Assembly: GCA_963741355.1 (NCBI GenBank)
Contig: CAVUIG010000014.1
Location: 1-64,000, forward strand
DNA from: CAIWHR01 sp963741355
GTDB lineage: Bacteria; Pseudomonadota; Gammaproteobacteria; Burkholderiales; Casimicrobiaceae
DNA length: 64,000 nt
Direction: 5' to 3'
Shown here: piece after piece, positions 10,013-19,148 of the stretch
Layout: every line of letters begins with the position of its first letter
Position numbering within the stretch: the first letter of the stretch is position 1
Program-made: the position numbers and the translations under genes
Notes under the pieces: model-generated
Database searches by the model: none
What the model was told of the DNA's origin: nothing
The model's input: only the letters and a program-made list of their open reading frames with translations

Positions 10013-10348
10013 ATGAGGTACAAACTTGCGACAGCTTGCTTCGTGATCAGTGCTGCCCTGGTGCCCGTCGCGTCGTACGCGGAAGACACCAACAAGGACC
10101 AGGACCGGTCGAACCCCGCCAACTTCGTCCAGGATTCGGCCATTACGACGAAGATCAAGACGAAGCTCGCCGCGGAGAACCTGGCGAGTCTGAAGGACAT
10201 CAAGGTCGACACGGACCAGAACGGCGTCGTCTGGATGTCCGGCACGGTCAAGAGCCAAAGCGAGGCGGAGCGGGCGGTCACGATTGCGCGTAACACCGAA
10301 GGCGTGAAGTCCGTGAAGAGCAACCTCAAGGTGGAAAAGGCCGGGTAA
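10013..10348 (+). CDS. Periplasmic BON-domain protein (OsmY-like)
   Basis: This 111-residue protein starts with a signal peptide (LATACFVISAALVPVASYA, cleavage before EDTNKD) and then has one BON domain: DSAITTKIKTKLAAENL, KVDTDQNGVVWMSGTV, SEAERAVTIARNTEGVKSV, SNLKV. BON domains bind phospholipid or membrane surfaces; OsmY-type proteins accumulate under osmotic or envelope stress. The start at 10013 is set by aaggaga 5-11 bases upstream, rather than an upstream ATG at 9986 that would precede the signal peptide with charged residues. It is monocistronic, ending in a strong hairpin terminator at 10402. Confidence 0.88.
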   Translation: MRYKLATACFVISAALVPVASYAEDTNKDQDRSNPANFVQDSAITTKIKTKLAAENLASLKDIKVDTDQNGVVWMSGTVKSQSEAERAVTIARNTEGVKSVKSNLKVEKAG

Positions 10349-10401
10349 CCGACCGGAGAAGATCGACGGCCCCGCCAGGGACCGTCCAGCAAGAAGTGCC
10401 A

Positions 10402-10427
10402 GGGGCGGTTCGAACGCGAACCGCCCC
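10402..10427 (+). terminator. Hairpin terminator after the BON gene
   Basis: A perfect 11-bp stem (ggggcggttcg / cgaaccgcccc) with a 4-base loop is followed by ttctctt. It lies 54 bp after the BON stop and also between it and the convergent peroxiredoxin gene, so it may act on both strands. Confidence 0.75.
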
Positions 10428-10535
10428 TTCTCTTGTCCGCGATGGCGCCGGCTCTATGCGCAGCCCACCTGGGTCTTGCGCGATGCGGAAGCGTGCGCGT
10501 TGGCTTCCTCGTCGGCGACGAGAACCCGCCAAGCG

Positions 10536-11103
10536 TTATTTCTTGTCCCTGCTGTCCGTCCATCTTCGCAGCAGCGTCGAGCGTCCTTTCCACGTGCTTG
10601 GTCGGATTCAAGCTCATGTATTGAAATACGACGGTGCCATTGGGAGCGATGACGTAAGAAATTCGATTCGAGTATTCGGGCCGGGTCTGCATCACGGCAT
10701 CGAAGGACTTCGTGATCGACTGCGTGCTATCGGAGGCAACGGGAAATTTGCTCTGACAGACCTGGACGGAGAACTTGGTGAGTGTCTCCAAGTCGTCTCC
10801 GGAGACGCCGACGACCGATGCACCGAGCGCCCTGAACTCCTCCATCGCCTCCGCGAATTCGTGCGCTTCGATCGAGCAGCCTTCGGAAAATGCGGCGGGA
10901 AAGAAGTAGAGGACGACAGGTCCCTTCTTCAACGAATCGGCGAGCGAGTAGTTGTAGACCGTTCCCCCTAGCGCTGCCTGTGCGGTGAAATCAGGCGCGC
11001 TTTCGCCGATGTCCAGCGCGGCGCCGGCGGGAAGCGCGAGCAACGCAAGCGCGCACGCGAGAAGGCGTGTCATCGATTTCGCCGTCGATACGACGGTCTT
11101 CAT
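10536..11103 (-). CDS. Exported peroxiredoxin (AhpC/TSA-Bcp type)
   Basis: This thiol peroxidase of about 188 residues would reduce hydroperoxides in the periplasm. It has a signal peptide (LLACALALLALPAGAA), then LDIGESAPDFTAQAALGG, VVLYFFPAAF and the peroxidatic Cys in SEGCSIEAHEF, which fits PxxxSxxC. A second Cys sits in KFSVQVCQSKFPVASD, and the C-terminal part has PNGTVVFQYMSLNPTKHVE. The raw frame runs on past the normal end; a one-base shift near 10550 gives a stop at 10536-10538 and a family-length product, which I prefer. The start is the ATG at 11103, with an alternative at 11073. It is the last gene of a minus-strand run of redox and envelope genes. Confidence 0.8.
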
Positions 11104-11163
11104 CGTACCGCGGCGTCGCGGCACCGCATGGTTCGAGTTGCTTGCTCGTGAAAGCATTAGGAG

Positions 11164-12793
11164 CTACAACAATTGTTCCGGAACGAAGGGCGCAAGCAAC
11201 ATCGTCTCGAGGCGCATGAACGGCGTGACCTCGGGCTCCACGGAAAGCACAACCTCTCCTTGATCGTCTGCCGCGAGCCACTGCAGACTCTGGCCATCGG
11301 GGGCGAACCGCAGCCGGTAGGAGCTCTGCAGCTTGCTTATATTGATCACGCGGATGACTTCCTTCGCGAGCTCCGGGCAATTGGCGACCATTCCGAGCTC
11401 GGTGTTCGTGCCCTCGGATCTCGGATCGAGATTCATCGACCCGATGTATACCATCGATCGATCGATGACCGCCGTCTTGGCATGCAGGCGGCCAAGCGAC
11501 GCGCCGGGAAGCATGAGCCGTTCGTTGTGCTGAATGCGCGTGGGGCTGAGCTCGTAGAGGTCGACGCCGGTTCGCAGCAGATCGGACCGGTAGCGCGCGT
11601 ATCCGGTATGGGCCAGCGGCTCGTCGTTCGAGGCAAGCGAATTGGTCAGGATCGTGACCTTGACATCGCGCTCTCGCAACTGGCCGAATTCCCGCACTCC
11701 CATCGGCCCCGGAATCAGATACGGGGACGAAATCACCACGTCGCTCTTCGACGCCATGACGCGATCCATGATGTTCATCTGCACGCTCATCGACCGCGCC
11801 ATTTCGTCAGACGTCGCCATCACCTTCCCGGGCTGGTCGGCAAACGCGACCGCGGTACCCCAGATGAGCCCGAGGCGTCCGGAATCGAGATCATCGCTGA
11901 TCGGCCCGTAGCCGAGGATATCGAACGGCGGCACCTTCACCGACATCATTTGCTCTCCGTCGTCGACCAGATGGTCAAAGCCGCGCCGCGCCTCGTCGCG
12001 ATCTGCCGATGCGCCGAGGATCGACTCCACCGCGTAGGCTTGCGGGCTGTTCCAATAGATGTCGAAGATGCCGGCAAGCTGGTGAACGACGGGACCGACC
12101 ATCATGACGTCCATGTCGACGAAATTGGCCGTCGCGCTGCGCGCAAAGTACTCATCCGCAATGTTGCGTCCTCCCATGATCGCAACGGCGCCGTCGGCGA
12201 TGAAGAGCTTGTTGTGCATCCGGTGATTGAGCCGGCGAAAATCGGAGAGCGACGCAGCGTACTTGCTGGCGATGCTCTGCTCGTCCGCAGCAAAACGGAT
12301 TGAACAGGCGTACCTCGACGTTCGAAAACGCCGCGAGGCCGCGAAACATCGGGTCGCCGCCCGCCGTGTACAGATCATCCACCAGCAACCGCACCCGAAC
12401 GCCGCGCAATGCGGCGTCGCGCAAGTTGCGCATCAGCAGGCGCCCGGTACGATCGTCCTGGATCAGATAGTACTGAACGTCCAGCGAGTGGCGGGCCCTG
12501 CGCGCCAGCTGGATCCTGGCGTCGAGCGAATAGAAGCCGAGCGGCATGAGCCGAAACCCGGTCAATGTCGGCGCGGGGCTGGAGTCCTCGGCGATACGGA
12601 CCAGCGGACTGTCGGCGGAAGGTTGCTGTGCCGGGGAATAGGGCCGTTCGACCTGCGTTGGCAGCGCGCCACAAGCCGACAGCAGGACTGACACGAGCAA
12701 CAATGCGGAGCCGCGAAGCCGGACGCAGGAGCCACGCGACGTGCGCATGGCATGCCGGCATGCTTCCGTCTCCGATTTCAAGACGTGCCTCAT
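11164..12793 (-). CDS. Phospholipase D family lipoprotein (cardiolipin synthase-like), frameshifted
   Basis: The protein of about 540 residues has two HKD motifs, the hallmark of phospholipase D/cardiolipin synthase enzymes: HNKLFIADGAVAIMGGRNIA in the first half and HAKTAVIDRSMVYIGSMNLD in the second. The N-terminus has a lipoprotein signal (LLLVSVLLSACGALP, lipobox LSAC), then SLDVQYYLIQDDRTGRLL and VRVRLLVDDL, which are typical of the family. A frameshift near 12300 splits the two parts. It probably acts on phospholipids from the periplasmic side of the envelope. It follows the DsbA-like gene by 9 bp on the same strand, so they are likely co-transcribed. ClsC-like function is possible but unproven. 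Confidence 0.82.
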
Positions 12794-12802
12794 GGGTACG
12801 TT

Positions 12803-13351
12803 TTACGCTCGAAGGTTCTGCTCCACGGCGGCAAATAGCTCTTCCATGCCGAACGAGACGTCCTGGATCGCGCCGTTCACGAAGAATCCGGGTGTGCTGC
12901 GAACGCCGCTCTCGTGACCGCTCGTCATCTGCTCCCGTACCCGTTGGAGATAGATGTGGTCGTCCATGTCGGCCGTGTAGCGCGTCATGTCGACGTGCAG
13001 CCGTTCGGCGTAGCTGCGCAACTGGGCATCCTTCAGGTGTGGCTGATGTTCGAAGAGGAGATCGTGCATGGGCCAGAACTGCCCCTGTGCACCGACACAC
13101 TCGGCCGCTTCGGCCGCCCGAAGCGCATGGGGATGAACTTCCTCCAGGGGAAAATGACGATAGACGAATCGAATTCGGTCCTTGAAGCGATTCAGCAACA
13201 ACCTGACTGCCGGCGCTGCCTGCTTGCAGATCGGACATTCGAAGTCCCCGTATTCCACAACGGTGACTCGGGCGTCGGGCGGGCCAATCGCGTGATCAGT
13301 CGGGGTCACCGGCACGCGCAAATGGAAGGGTTGTTGCATGATCGTCACCAT
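12803..13351 (-). CDS. DsbA-family thioredoxin-fold protein
   Basis: This 182-residue thioredoxin-fold protein has the active site EYGDFECPICKQAAPAV (CxxC as CPIC), then FVYRHFPLEEVHPHALRAAE and the cis-Pro loop GVRSTPGFFVNGA. Those features match the DsbA/DsbG-like family that includes NhaA-associated thioredoxin domains. No signal peptide is visible, so it may be cytoplasmic despite its envelope neighbours. The start could be at 13351 or the second Met at 13339. It lies 5 bp after the redoxin gene upstream and 9 bp before the PLD gene. It likely handles thiol-disulfide exchange or glutathione-type chemistry; the partner is unknown. Confidence 0.82.
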   Translation of the reverse strand: MVTIMQQPFHLRVPVTPTDHAIGPPDARVTVVEYGDFECPICKQAAPAVRLLLNRFKDRIRFVYRHFPLEEVHPHALRAAEAAECVGAQGQFWPMHDLLFEHQPHLKDAQLRSYAERLHVDMTRYTADMDDHIYLQRVREQMTSGHESGVRSTPGFFVNGAIQDVSFGMEELFAAVEQNLRA

Positions 13352-13356
13352 GTAGG

Positions 13357-14444
13357 TCAGCCGAACGTGAACGCGAAGACCGCCACGCCCGGATCGAGAA
13401 ACTCGATCTCGAACTGCCGATCGTTGATGGGCTTCGGTTGCCGGATCAGCTGATACAGCCTCTGCTCAGTAACCGTGCCGTTGCCTTGGTCGTCGACGTC
13501 GGCTCCGTGCGCAGCGCCCGGCGGCTGTCCATCGATGAGCACGCGAAATCGCACGGAAGTTCCTGGCGCCGCCGGCCCCATCACCAGATGAAGATCGCGG
13601 GCGTGAAAGCGGTACGCGATCCGCCCGTTGGGCTTGTTCAGCACCGTGGCCTGTTTCCCCATCGTCCAATCCCCGACAAGGGCCCATTGATTGAGTTTCA
13701 ACCGCGCGGGAACGGCATAGACGCGAGGCTTGTCCGATGCTGCGCCGCCGGGAGACGCAAAGTTCTCGGTGCGCTCGTAGCCCACATAGTTTTCCGGAGA
13801 CTTCAGGCTGTCCCAGTCGGCGGGCAACTTCCGCGCCACGGGCATCGACCGAAACCAGTTCATGACCGATGCCGCCGCTTCCGGCCTCGGACAGCAGTTG
13901 TTGAATGACCCTTTCCGACTGCTCGTATTCACCCTCGCCGAATTGATGATGCCGAATCCGCCCCTGCGCATCGACGAAATAGAGGGCCGGCCAATAGTCG
14001 TTGTTGAGGCGCGCCAAATCGCAAAGTCGTTATCGATCGCGATCGGATAGTCGACCCTCATGTCCTTCGCTGCCCGGCGAACGTTATCGACGTTGTGCTC
14101 GAACGCGAACTCGGGCGAGTGCACGCCGATCACCACCAAGCCCTGATCCTTGTATTTCTCGGCCCATGCGCGGACGTAGGGAAGTGTGCGCAGCCAATTG
14201 ATGCAGGTATAGGTCCAGACGTCGATCAGGACGACTTTCCCGCGCAGGCCGGCCGGCGTCAACGGGGGCGAATTGAGCCACTCGGTCGCGCCGGCAAGAG
14301 AAGGGAACACGCCTTCAACGGGTAGTTGAGCCGCTGCAGAGCGTCACCTGCTGCGCCACCTTCTTGTCCTGGGCCTTGGTCTCGAGCGGAGTCCCGATCG
14401 CGCAAACGAGTAACGCTGCGACCAAGAGCTGGCTTGACTTTCAT
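13357..14444 (-). CDS. DipZ-like redoxin/thioredoxin-family protein, exported, multiply frameshifted
   Basis: Pieces in three frames join into one protein of about 360 residues: a signal peptide (LLVAALLVCAIGTPLETKA), LAGATEWLNSPPLTPAGLRG, KVVLIDVWTYTCINWLRTLP, VVIGVHSPEFAFEHNVDNV, YWPALYFVDAQGRIRHHQFG, and a C-terminal carbohydrate-binding-like sandwich ending VAVFAFTFG. This is the layout of the DipZ C-terminal/TlpA-like proteins of Proteobacteria. The active-site motif is CINW, with only one Cys where thioredoxins have CxxC, so it is probably not a simple disulfide oxidoreductase. Breaks are near 14015, 13860, 14310 and 14425. The function is unknown beyond a redox role in the envelope. 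Confidence 0.75.
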
Positions 14445-14490
14445 GAGCGACCCCCTTACACCCGGGCGACGCGTCGACGGCTAGTTCCAA

Positions 14491-15530
14491 TCAATAACCG
14501 TCGACATCGACCACCGCTTGGGCAAACGCCTGCGGAGCTTCCTGGGGCAGATTGTGCCCGATGCCGCCCGTGATGAGTCCGGTGCGAATATTTGCCCGAG
14601 AATTTCTTGGCATAGGCACTGGGGTCCAGATGCGGTGCGCCATTGGCATCACCTTCGAGCGTAATGGTCGGCACAGTGATGACCGGACCTTCGGCAAGCC
14701 GCTTGTCCAGATCGGCATATTTCGGCTCGCCTTCAGCCAATGCGAGCCGCCACCGATAATTGTGGATCACGATCGCGACGTGATCCGGATTGTCGAAGGA
14801 CGCTGCACTACGATCGAACGTCGCATCATCGAAGTTCCATTTCGGCGAAGCAATCTGCCAGATGAGCTTCGCAAAGTCGTGCCGGTATTTGTCGTAGCCG
14901 CCCGGCCGCGTTCGGTGGCAAAATAAAATTGATACCACCATTCGAACTCGGCCTTCGGGGGCAACGGCATTTTGCCGGCTTCCTGGCTGCCGATCAGATA
15001 ACCGCTCACGGACACCATGGCCTTGCAGCGCTCGGGCCACAGTGCCGCGACGATGTCGGCCGTCCGCGCTCCCCAATCGAAGCCGGCGAGGGTTGCCTTC
15101 TGGATCTTGAGAGCATCCATCAATGCGACGATGATCGACGGCGACCGCCGACGGCTGGCCATTCCGGAACGTTTCGCTCGATAGAAAACGCGTCGTGCCA
15201 TAGCCGCGCACATACGGGACGATCACCCTGTAGCCCGCGGACGCCAACAAAGGCGTGACATCGACGAAGCTGTAAATGTCGTAGGGCCAGCCATGCAGAA
15301 GGATGACCGGCGGACCATTGGCCGGGCCGGCTTCAGCGTAGCCAACATTCAGGACGCCGGCATCGATCTGTTTCAGCGAGCTGAACGACGTGTTCGTCCC
15401 CGGCTTGATCGGGCTTATCTTGGTGGTTTGTGCGTCCGCAGAGCCGATCATGCCGAGCTCGGCGGCCGCGATGCCCGCGAATGCGCTGGCCAAGGAGGCG
15501 GCGGCGATCATGGTTTATTTTTTCGGGCAT
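14491..15530 (-). CDS. Tat-exported alpha/beta hydrolase (epoxide hydrolase/haloalkane dehalogenase-like), frameshifted
   Basis: The start at 15530 has a perfect ribosome site (aggaggga) and gives MPEKINHDRRRLLG, a twin-arginine signal, joining after a break near 15510 to LASAFAGIAAAELGMIGSA. The hydrolase body has VGYAEAGPANGPPVILLHGW, YRVIVPYVRGYGTTRFLS, the nucleophile elbow AGFDWGARTADIVAAL (GxDxG, so an Asp nucleophile), PTITLEGDANGAP and the closing histidine in GGIGHNLPQEAPQAF. The Asp nucleophile points to epoxide hydrolase or dehalogenase chemistry rather than esterase. At least four single-base shifts (near 15510, 15200, 14900 and 14590) are needed. The substrate is unknown. Confidence 0.78.
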
Positions 15531-15609
15531 TTGTCCCTCCTGGGCTGCATCCCACTCGACGCTTATCACGCGGCGCGAGCGTAGCGTGCGCACCGCGATG
15601 CATCGCATG

Positions 15610-16083
15610 CTATTGGGCCGCGGTCTTTTCCGGAACGACAAATGTGACCGTGCCTTTGTCGAGCGCGTGGTGGTTCGCGTCATTCAATTCAATGAACACT
15701 TTGTGCGTACCGGGGAGAAGGCCCATCAGGATGATTGGGCTGCCACTCGCATCGGCCCACACCCATGATGCATCGTCGACTCTCACATGAACATGTCCGA
15801 CGCGCGGCGAGACATCCAACGCATTTGCGCCGAACACCGGCACAAGGTGAAGGTTCTGGGCGCAATATTCGATAATCGCCACTCCCCGGGAGGCGAGCGG
15901 CCCGGGCAGCGGAGGATGGATGACGATCTTCGCCGGAGGCTCGCTGCCGGTGAGCGGGATGACCTGAGGGGAGCCACAACCGTCACTGGTGCCTTGTGCC
16001 ACTGCTGTCATTGCGTGCAACACGACGATGGCCAACGAAAGCAGATAGGCGGCCTTCGAGATCGTATATTTCGGATTTGCCAT
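15610..16083 (-). CDS. DUF6130-family exported protein
   Basis: The 157-residue protein starts at the ATG at 16083, preceded by gggag, and has a signal peptide (AAYLLSLAIVVLHAMTAVAQ). The mature part has PPAKIVIHPPLPGPLASRG, VPVFGANALDVSPRVGHVHV and DASWVWADASGSPIILMGLL, followed by PGTHKVFIELNDANHH. I recognise this as the DUF6130 family, a small beta-sandwich of unknown function that often sits near redox and detoxification genes. It lies between the Tat hydrolase and the cytochrome P460 gene on the same strand. No ligand residues stand out except the conserved His and Trp pair. Confidence 0.72.
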   Translation of the reverse strand: MANPKYTISKAAYLLSLAIVVLHAMTAVAQGTSDGCGSPQVIPLTGSEPPAKIVIHPPLPGPLASRGVAIIEYCAQNLHLVPVFGANALDVSPRVGHVHVRVDDASWVWADASGSPIILMGLLPGTHKVFIELNDANHHALDKGTVTFVVPEKTAAQ

Positions 16084-16110
16084 GTTTTTTACTCCCACGC
16101 TTCTGCTGAG

Positions 16111-16149
16111 CCCGAAGTTCGCGGTGGACTGTGCTGCGCGAACTTCGGG
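16111..16149. repeat. Perfect 13-bp inverted repeat in the gap upstream of the DUF6130 gene
   Basis: The arms cccgaagttcgcg (16111-16123) and cgcgaacttcggg (16137-16149) are separated by 13 bases. It lies in the gap between cytochrome P460 and DUF6130, 28 bp upstream of the DUF6130 start. There is no T-run on the transcribed side, so it is more likely an operator or an mRNA stem than a terminator. Confidence 0.6.
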
Positions 16150-16247
16150 TTGGGGGCTAGAGATGAATGCCGTCGCCGTCGCAACGACGAGTCGACGCCG
16201 TGGTGAGAAGGCTTCGTCGGACGACGCAGTGATCAGCCTGCTCCCGT

Positions 16248-16781
16248 TCACCGCTTCGGGTATGCCGTGAAAACGTAATCCTTTGCCTTCACTATCGTAT
16301 GGCACGCGAACCCGCAATCGGCGCCGCTCCCAATGGGCTTGAACGAATCGGACGCGGAGTCATAGTCAAACTCGGCGTATCCCCAGTTGCCGCTCTTTGG
16401 AAATCTCTTACTGTCCCTGACCATGAAATCGACGTCATGCAGGGTGTCCGGCACCGTCGTCGGAGCGGGGGCTTCGGCACTCTTTTTCGTTTTCCAATGG
16501 ATCTTCGCCATCTTGGAGCCGTCGGGGAAAGGTTTGCCATTGCCGGGAACGCCGGCCAGATAGGCATCGATCATCACGGGATTGACGAGGATCACAGCGA
16601 ACACGTCTCCGGACTGACTGACCGAGACCACTTGCCACTTTTCGTATCCCCTGAACTCAGAGAACGCGAGCCCGTTCGGCACTTGCACCGTGTATCTGTC
16701 CTGCGCGGAAATGGCCGTGCCGCTCAACACGGCGAACACTACCGTAATAATCGCAATCGTCAGGATGCGTTTGCTGTTCAT
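16248..16781 (-). CDS. Cytochrome P460-family protein with a CxxxCH heme site
   Basis: A 177-residue exported protein. The ATG at 16781 has ggagg 8 bases upstream, which decides it over a GTG at 16790. The signal peptide (ILTIAIITVVFAVLSGTAIS) is followed by the P460 fold: FRGYEKWQVVSVSQSGDVFA, VILVNPVMIDAYLAG, KIHWKTKKS and ESGNWGYAEFDY-like strands (here PKSGNWGYAEFDYD). The heme motif near the C-terminus is CGFACH, with three residues between the cysteines rather than two; the DNA frame there is clean. P460 proteins oxidise hydroxylamine or NO or detoxify reactive nitrogen. The precise role here is unknown. Confidence 0.8.
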   Translation of the reverse strand: MNSKRILTIAIITVVFAVLSGTAISAQDRYTVQVPNGLAFSEFRGYEKWQVVSVSQSGDVFAVILVNPVMIDAYLAGVPGNGKPFPDGSKMAKIHWKTKKSAEAPAPTTVPDTLHDVDFMVRDSKRFPKSGNWGYAEFDYDSASDSFKPIGSGADCGFACHTIVKAKDYVFTAYPKR

Positions 16782-16849
16782 GACCAGCACCTCCTTATCA
16801 AGCTTGACGTCCTTACTTCTTCGCCGGTTGGATTAGTGACGGTCGGTCC

Positions 16850-17549
16850 TCATTGGCGCGCACCTTCCAAATGGAGCGTGGCGTCTTTGGTCGCTTCTTC
16901 GGGACTCCTGCCGCGCTCGCGCGCGAAAATGTAGGCGGCGTACCACGCCCGACCAGTGGTGCTTCGGCGCGGTCGGTTCGTACTTGCCATGGTGCTCCTC
17001 GGTCTCCCGCAGAAGCTCCGTCAGCGTCGTGACGTCCATGCCGCTGAGTCCCCGTCCCGGAAGGCGCGTCTTTATCTCCTGAAGCACCCAGCCGTTGCCA
17101 TCGGGATCGTCGAATGACGCAAACGTGAAATAGGAGCGACGCTCCGGATCCGGCCCCGGCACGCGACCCTGCGTCCCAGTGAAATGGAGACCGCCCTCGA
17201 AATGGAACACCTCGCTCACCCCGACTCCGTAGCCAATGAGCTCGGCACGTGCTGTGTCGATGTCGTCGACCATCAGCAGCAATCCCTGAACGGAGCCCGG
17301 CGTTGCCTTTGTGAGTCCCTTGCCGAAGAAGAAAGAACACGCCGAGCCCGGAGGGGTCACCTGCACCACCCGCCAGCTGTCACCACTGGCGAAATCGGCG
17401 TCGAGCCGCCACCCCATGCTCAGGTAAAAGCGCTTGGCGCGCTCGACGTCGGACACGGGGATGACGACGACCTCGAGCTTCAGATCGACGGTCGCAGCAG
17501 TGGGAATTTGGGATGTGCGTTCGGTGCTCATCTTTGCGGTGCTGCTCAT
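16850..17549 (-). CDS. VOC-family (glyoxalase/bleomycin resistance) protein
   Basis: This protein of about 232 residues carries one VOC domain: KLEVVVIPVSDVERAKRFYL, LSMGWRLDADF, RVVQVTPPGSACSFFFGKGL, GLLLMVDDIDTARAEL and SYFTFASFDDPDGNGWVLQE, with the metal-site Glu at the end. A C-terminal tail, read after a frameshift near 16945, has WYAAYIFARERGRSPEEATK and a TGA at 16850-16852. The ATG at 17549 is chosen because ggaggt lies 5 bases upstream. It starts the minus-strand run of redox genes that reaches the peroxiredoxin. The substrate is unknown. Confidence 0.8.
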
Positions 17550-18064
17550 GAAGACCTCCGCGGTCTGGTGGCGAATGGCACCCCGCTGCAGGGTGCGTGG
17601 CAATCTCGGCATCAAGGGTTCACGGTCCCGGACCGAAATGGCGTGCGAGCTGAACCGAAGGATCGCGGTGATCGAACCGCAAACGAACAGCGCTGTCGCA
17701 TACGACAGGCGCGCTCGAATGAAGGCACCAGATGCCGGGCCGTACAGTTCGCATGATCCCGGGAATTTGAATTTGGCGAATAGGCGAGCACGTATGGCGG
17801 GCTTGCCAACGCCAAAATGCTACGCCGGAATAATGAGCTCAAAAACCGCGTCGACAACCGGGACTCATGGCCTCAAATTGGGTGGTTGGGTAGCTTTATG
17901 TGACGGAGTACGTATGGCAACCGGCGGAACGCTAATTGCCGTGCCGGCGACGCACGTTGCGTCTGCCAGCAGCGGGAAAGGCATGTTCCGACCCCCAAGG
18001 GAGACCATGGCGACGTCGAGGGTATCGGTATGCCGACACTGGTAAACTATCCTCTTTTGCAAAG
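17550..18064. other. Gene-free stretch upstream of the VOC gene
   Basis: These 515 bases separate the VOC gene (minus strand) from a small regulator (plus strand). Codon pattern and base composition are less GC-rich than the surroundings, and no reading frame gives a recognisable protein. It presumably holds the promoters of both flanking genes; I could not fix them. Confidence 0.5.
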
Positions 18065-18319
18065 GTGCGAGCCGTGGTCGAAGTCCTGCAGTGCTTGAAG
18101 AAATACGGTCAGCGGCTGGATCTGGAAATTGCGAAGGAGATGGGCGTTCCGCTCGCAACGGTTCGCCAGAGGCTGGCCGGATTGGCCGCGACGGGGGAAA
18201 TCATCACGTGCAACCTGACCCGCTACGAAGGCGGCAAGCGGATCGACGCATGGCAGTGCCGCGTATCGGGATTCATCCCGTCCCTGGCCCCGGGTCGAAA
18301 GGCAAGACCGAAGCCGTAG
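18065..18319 (+). CDS. Small winged-helix DNA-binding protein
   Basis: An 84-residue protein with a clear helix-turn-helix/winged-helix pattern: VVEVLQCLKKYGQRLDLEIA, KEMGVPLATVRQRLAGLAAT and GEIITCNLTRYEGGKRIDAW, ending in a basic tail (GRKARPKP). The layout fits small MarR/ArsR-like or Lrp-like regulators that read DNA with the recognition helix LATVRQRL. The start is not certain: GTG at 18065 or 18074 are the likeliest, since the frame upstream lacks protein character. A strong hairpin terminator follows 32 bp later. The target is unknown. Confidence 0.6.
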   Translation: MRAVVEVLQCLKKYGQRLDLEIAKEMGVPLATVRQRLAGLAATGEIITCNLTRYEGGKRIDAWQCRVSGFIPSLAPGRKARPKP

Positions 18320-18350
18320 CCCGCGCGTCGCAGTCTCAACCAGCAACAGG

Positions 18351-18378
18351 AATGACGGCCCCCCGCGGGGCCGTCATT
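18351..18378 (+). terminator. Hairpin terminator after the winged-helix gene
   Basis: A perfect 12-bp stem (aatgacggcccc / ggggccgtcatt) with a ccgc loop, followed by ctttcc. It sits between the small regulator and the antisense methyltransferase remnant, so it may be bidirectional. Confidence 0.75.
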
Positions 18379-18389
18379 CTTTCCGCCGC

Positions 18390-18545
18390 TCAGCGCTTGC
18401 GCGCGAGACAGAAGAAGCTCTTGATGCCGGAGCCGTAACTCTCGTCGTCCTGCACGCTCAGGACTTCGCAATCGATACACTGCAATAACGCCTCGACGGC
18501 TGCGCGCTGGAACGTATGGATCTGCAAATGGGCGATCGAAAGGAA
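18390..18545 (-). pseudogene. Remnant of a class I SAM methyltransferase C-terminus
   Basis: On the minus strand an open stretch ending in TGA at 18390-18392 encodes HLQIHTFQRAAVEALLQCID, CEVLSVQDDESYGSGIKSFF and CLARKR. I recall this ending from class I SAM-dependent methyltransferases of Betaproteobacteria. Nothing upstream of about 18545 continues the family; instead the start of the DUF2127 gene on the plus strand overlaps it. I read it as the surviving 3' end of a gene cut by a rearrangement. The family match is from memory and moderate. Confidence 0.5.
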
Positions 18546-19037
18546 AACGGAGGCTCTGCACCGCCTTTTTCAGGTGGCGGTCCTGATCAAGGGGATCGAC
18601 GGCGTCCTCGAAACCATCGGCGGCGTGTTGCTCGTGCTGGTCAGCCCGGATACCTTCATCGGCTGATCATTCTGCTTACCCAACACGAGCTTGCTGAGGA
18701 GGCCGACGACTGGGTGGCCATGGCGCTCCGTCACCTGGCGGAGAGATTTTCGGTCGAAACCAAGCATTTCGCGAGCGGATACCTGATCGGGCACGGAGTC
18801 CTGAAGATCTTTCTCGCGGTGAGCCTGTTCCGCGAGCGGCTTTGGGCGTTTCCGCTCGCGCTGTTCGTGCTCGCGGTATTCGTTGCCTATCAGTTGCACC
18901 GATTCGGCCGTACGCACTCGATGGTCCTGCTTGCGCTCACGCTGCTCGACTTGGTCGTGATGGCATTGATCTGGCGCGAATTCCGCGCTCGTGCCAAGAG
19001 CGTTCCCGCATCCGCGGCACAGCCACGCGACCGTTGA
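18528..19037 (+). CDS. DUF2127 membrane protein, frameshifted
   Basis: The protein of about 169 residues fits the DUF2127 family: EALHRLFQVAVLIKGIDGVL, GGVLLVLVSP, LTQHELAEEADDWVAMALRH, FASGYLIGHGVLKIFLAVSL, LWAFPLALFVLAVFVAYQLH and MVLLALTLLDLVVMALIWRE. Four hydrophobic segments are visible. Two one-base shifts are needed, one in the aaaa run near 18545 and one near 18662 where TGA interrupts the frame. The chosen ATG at 18528 lies within the antisense methyltransferase remnant; 18516 is an alternative. The function of the family is unknown. Confidence 0.75.
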   Translation: MGDRKENGGSAPPFSGGGPDQGDRRRPRNHRRRVARAGQPGYLHRLIILLTQHELAEEADDWVAMALRHLAERFSVETKHFASGYLIGHGVLKIFLAVSLFRERLWAFPLALFVLAVFVAYQLHRFGRTHSMVLLALTLLDLVVMALIWREFRARAKSVPASAAQPRDR

Positions 19038-19148
19038 TCCGGCAGCGACCGTCCGGTGCGAAGCCATGGCATTCTCCGGTCGGAAGCCGTCGCCGAACCA
19101 TGATGGTCTTGGTCGACTCGACTCGAATTTGGGTAGGATGAGAGCCTC

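Noticed and set aside
17612..17857. Short minus-strand open frame in the gene-free stretch.
   Set aside because: No ribosome site, no family resemblance, biased composition.
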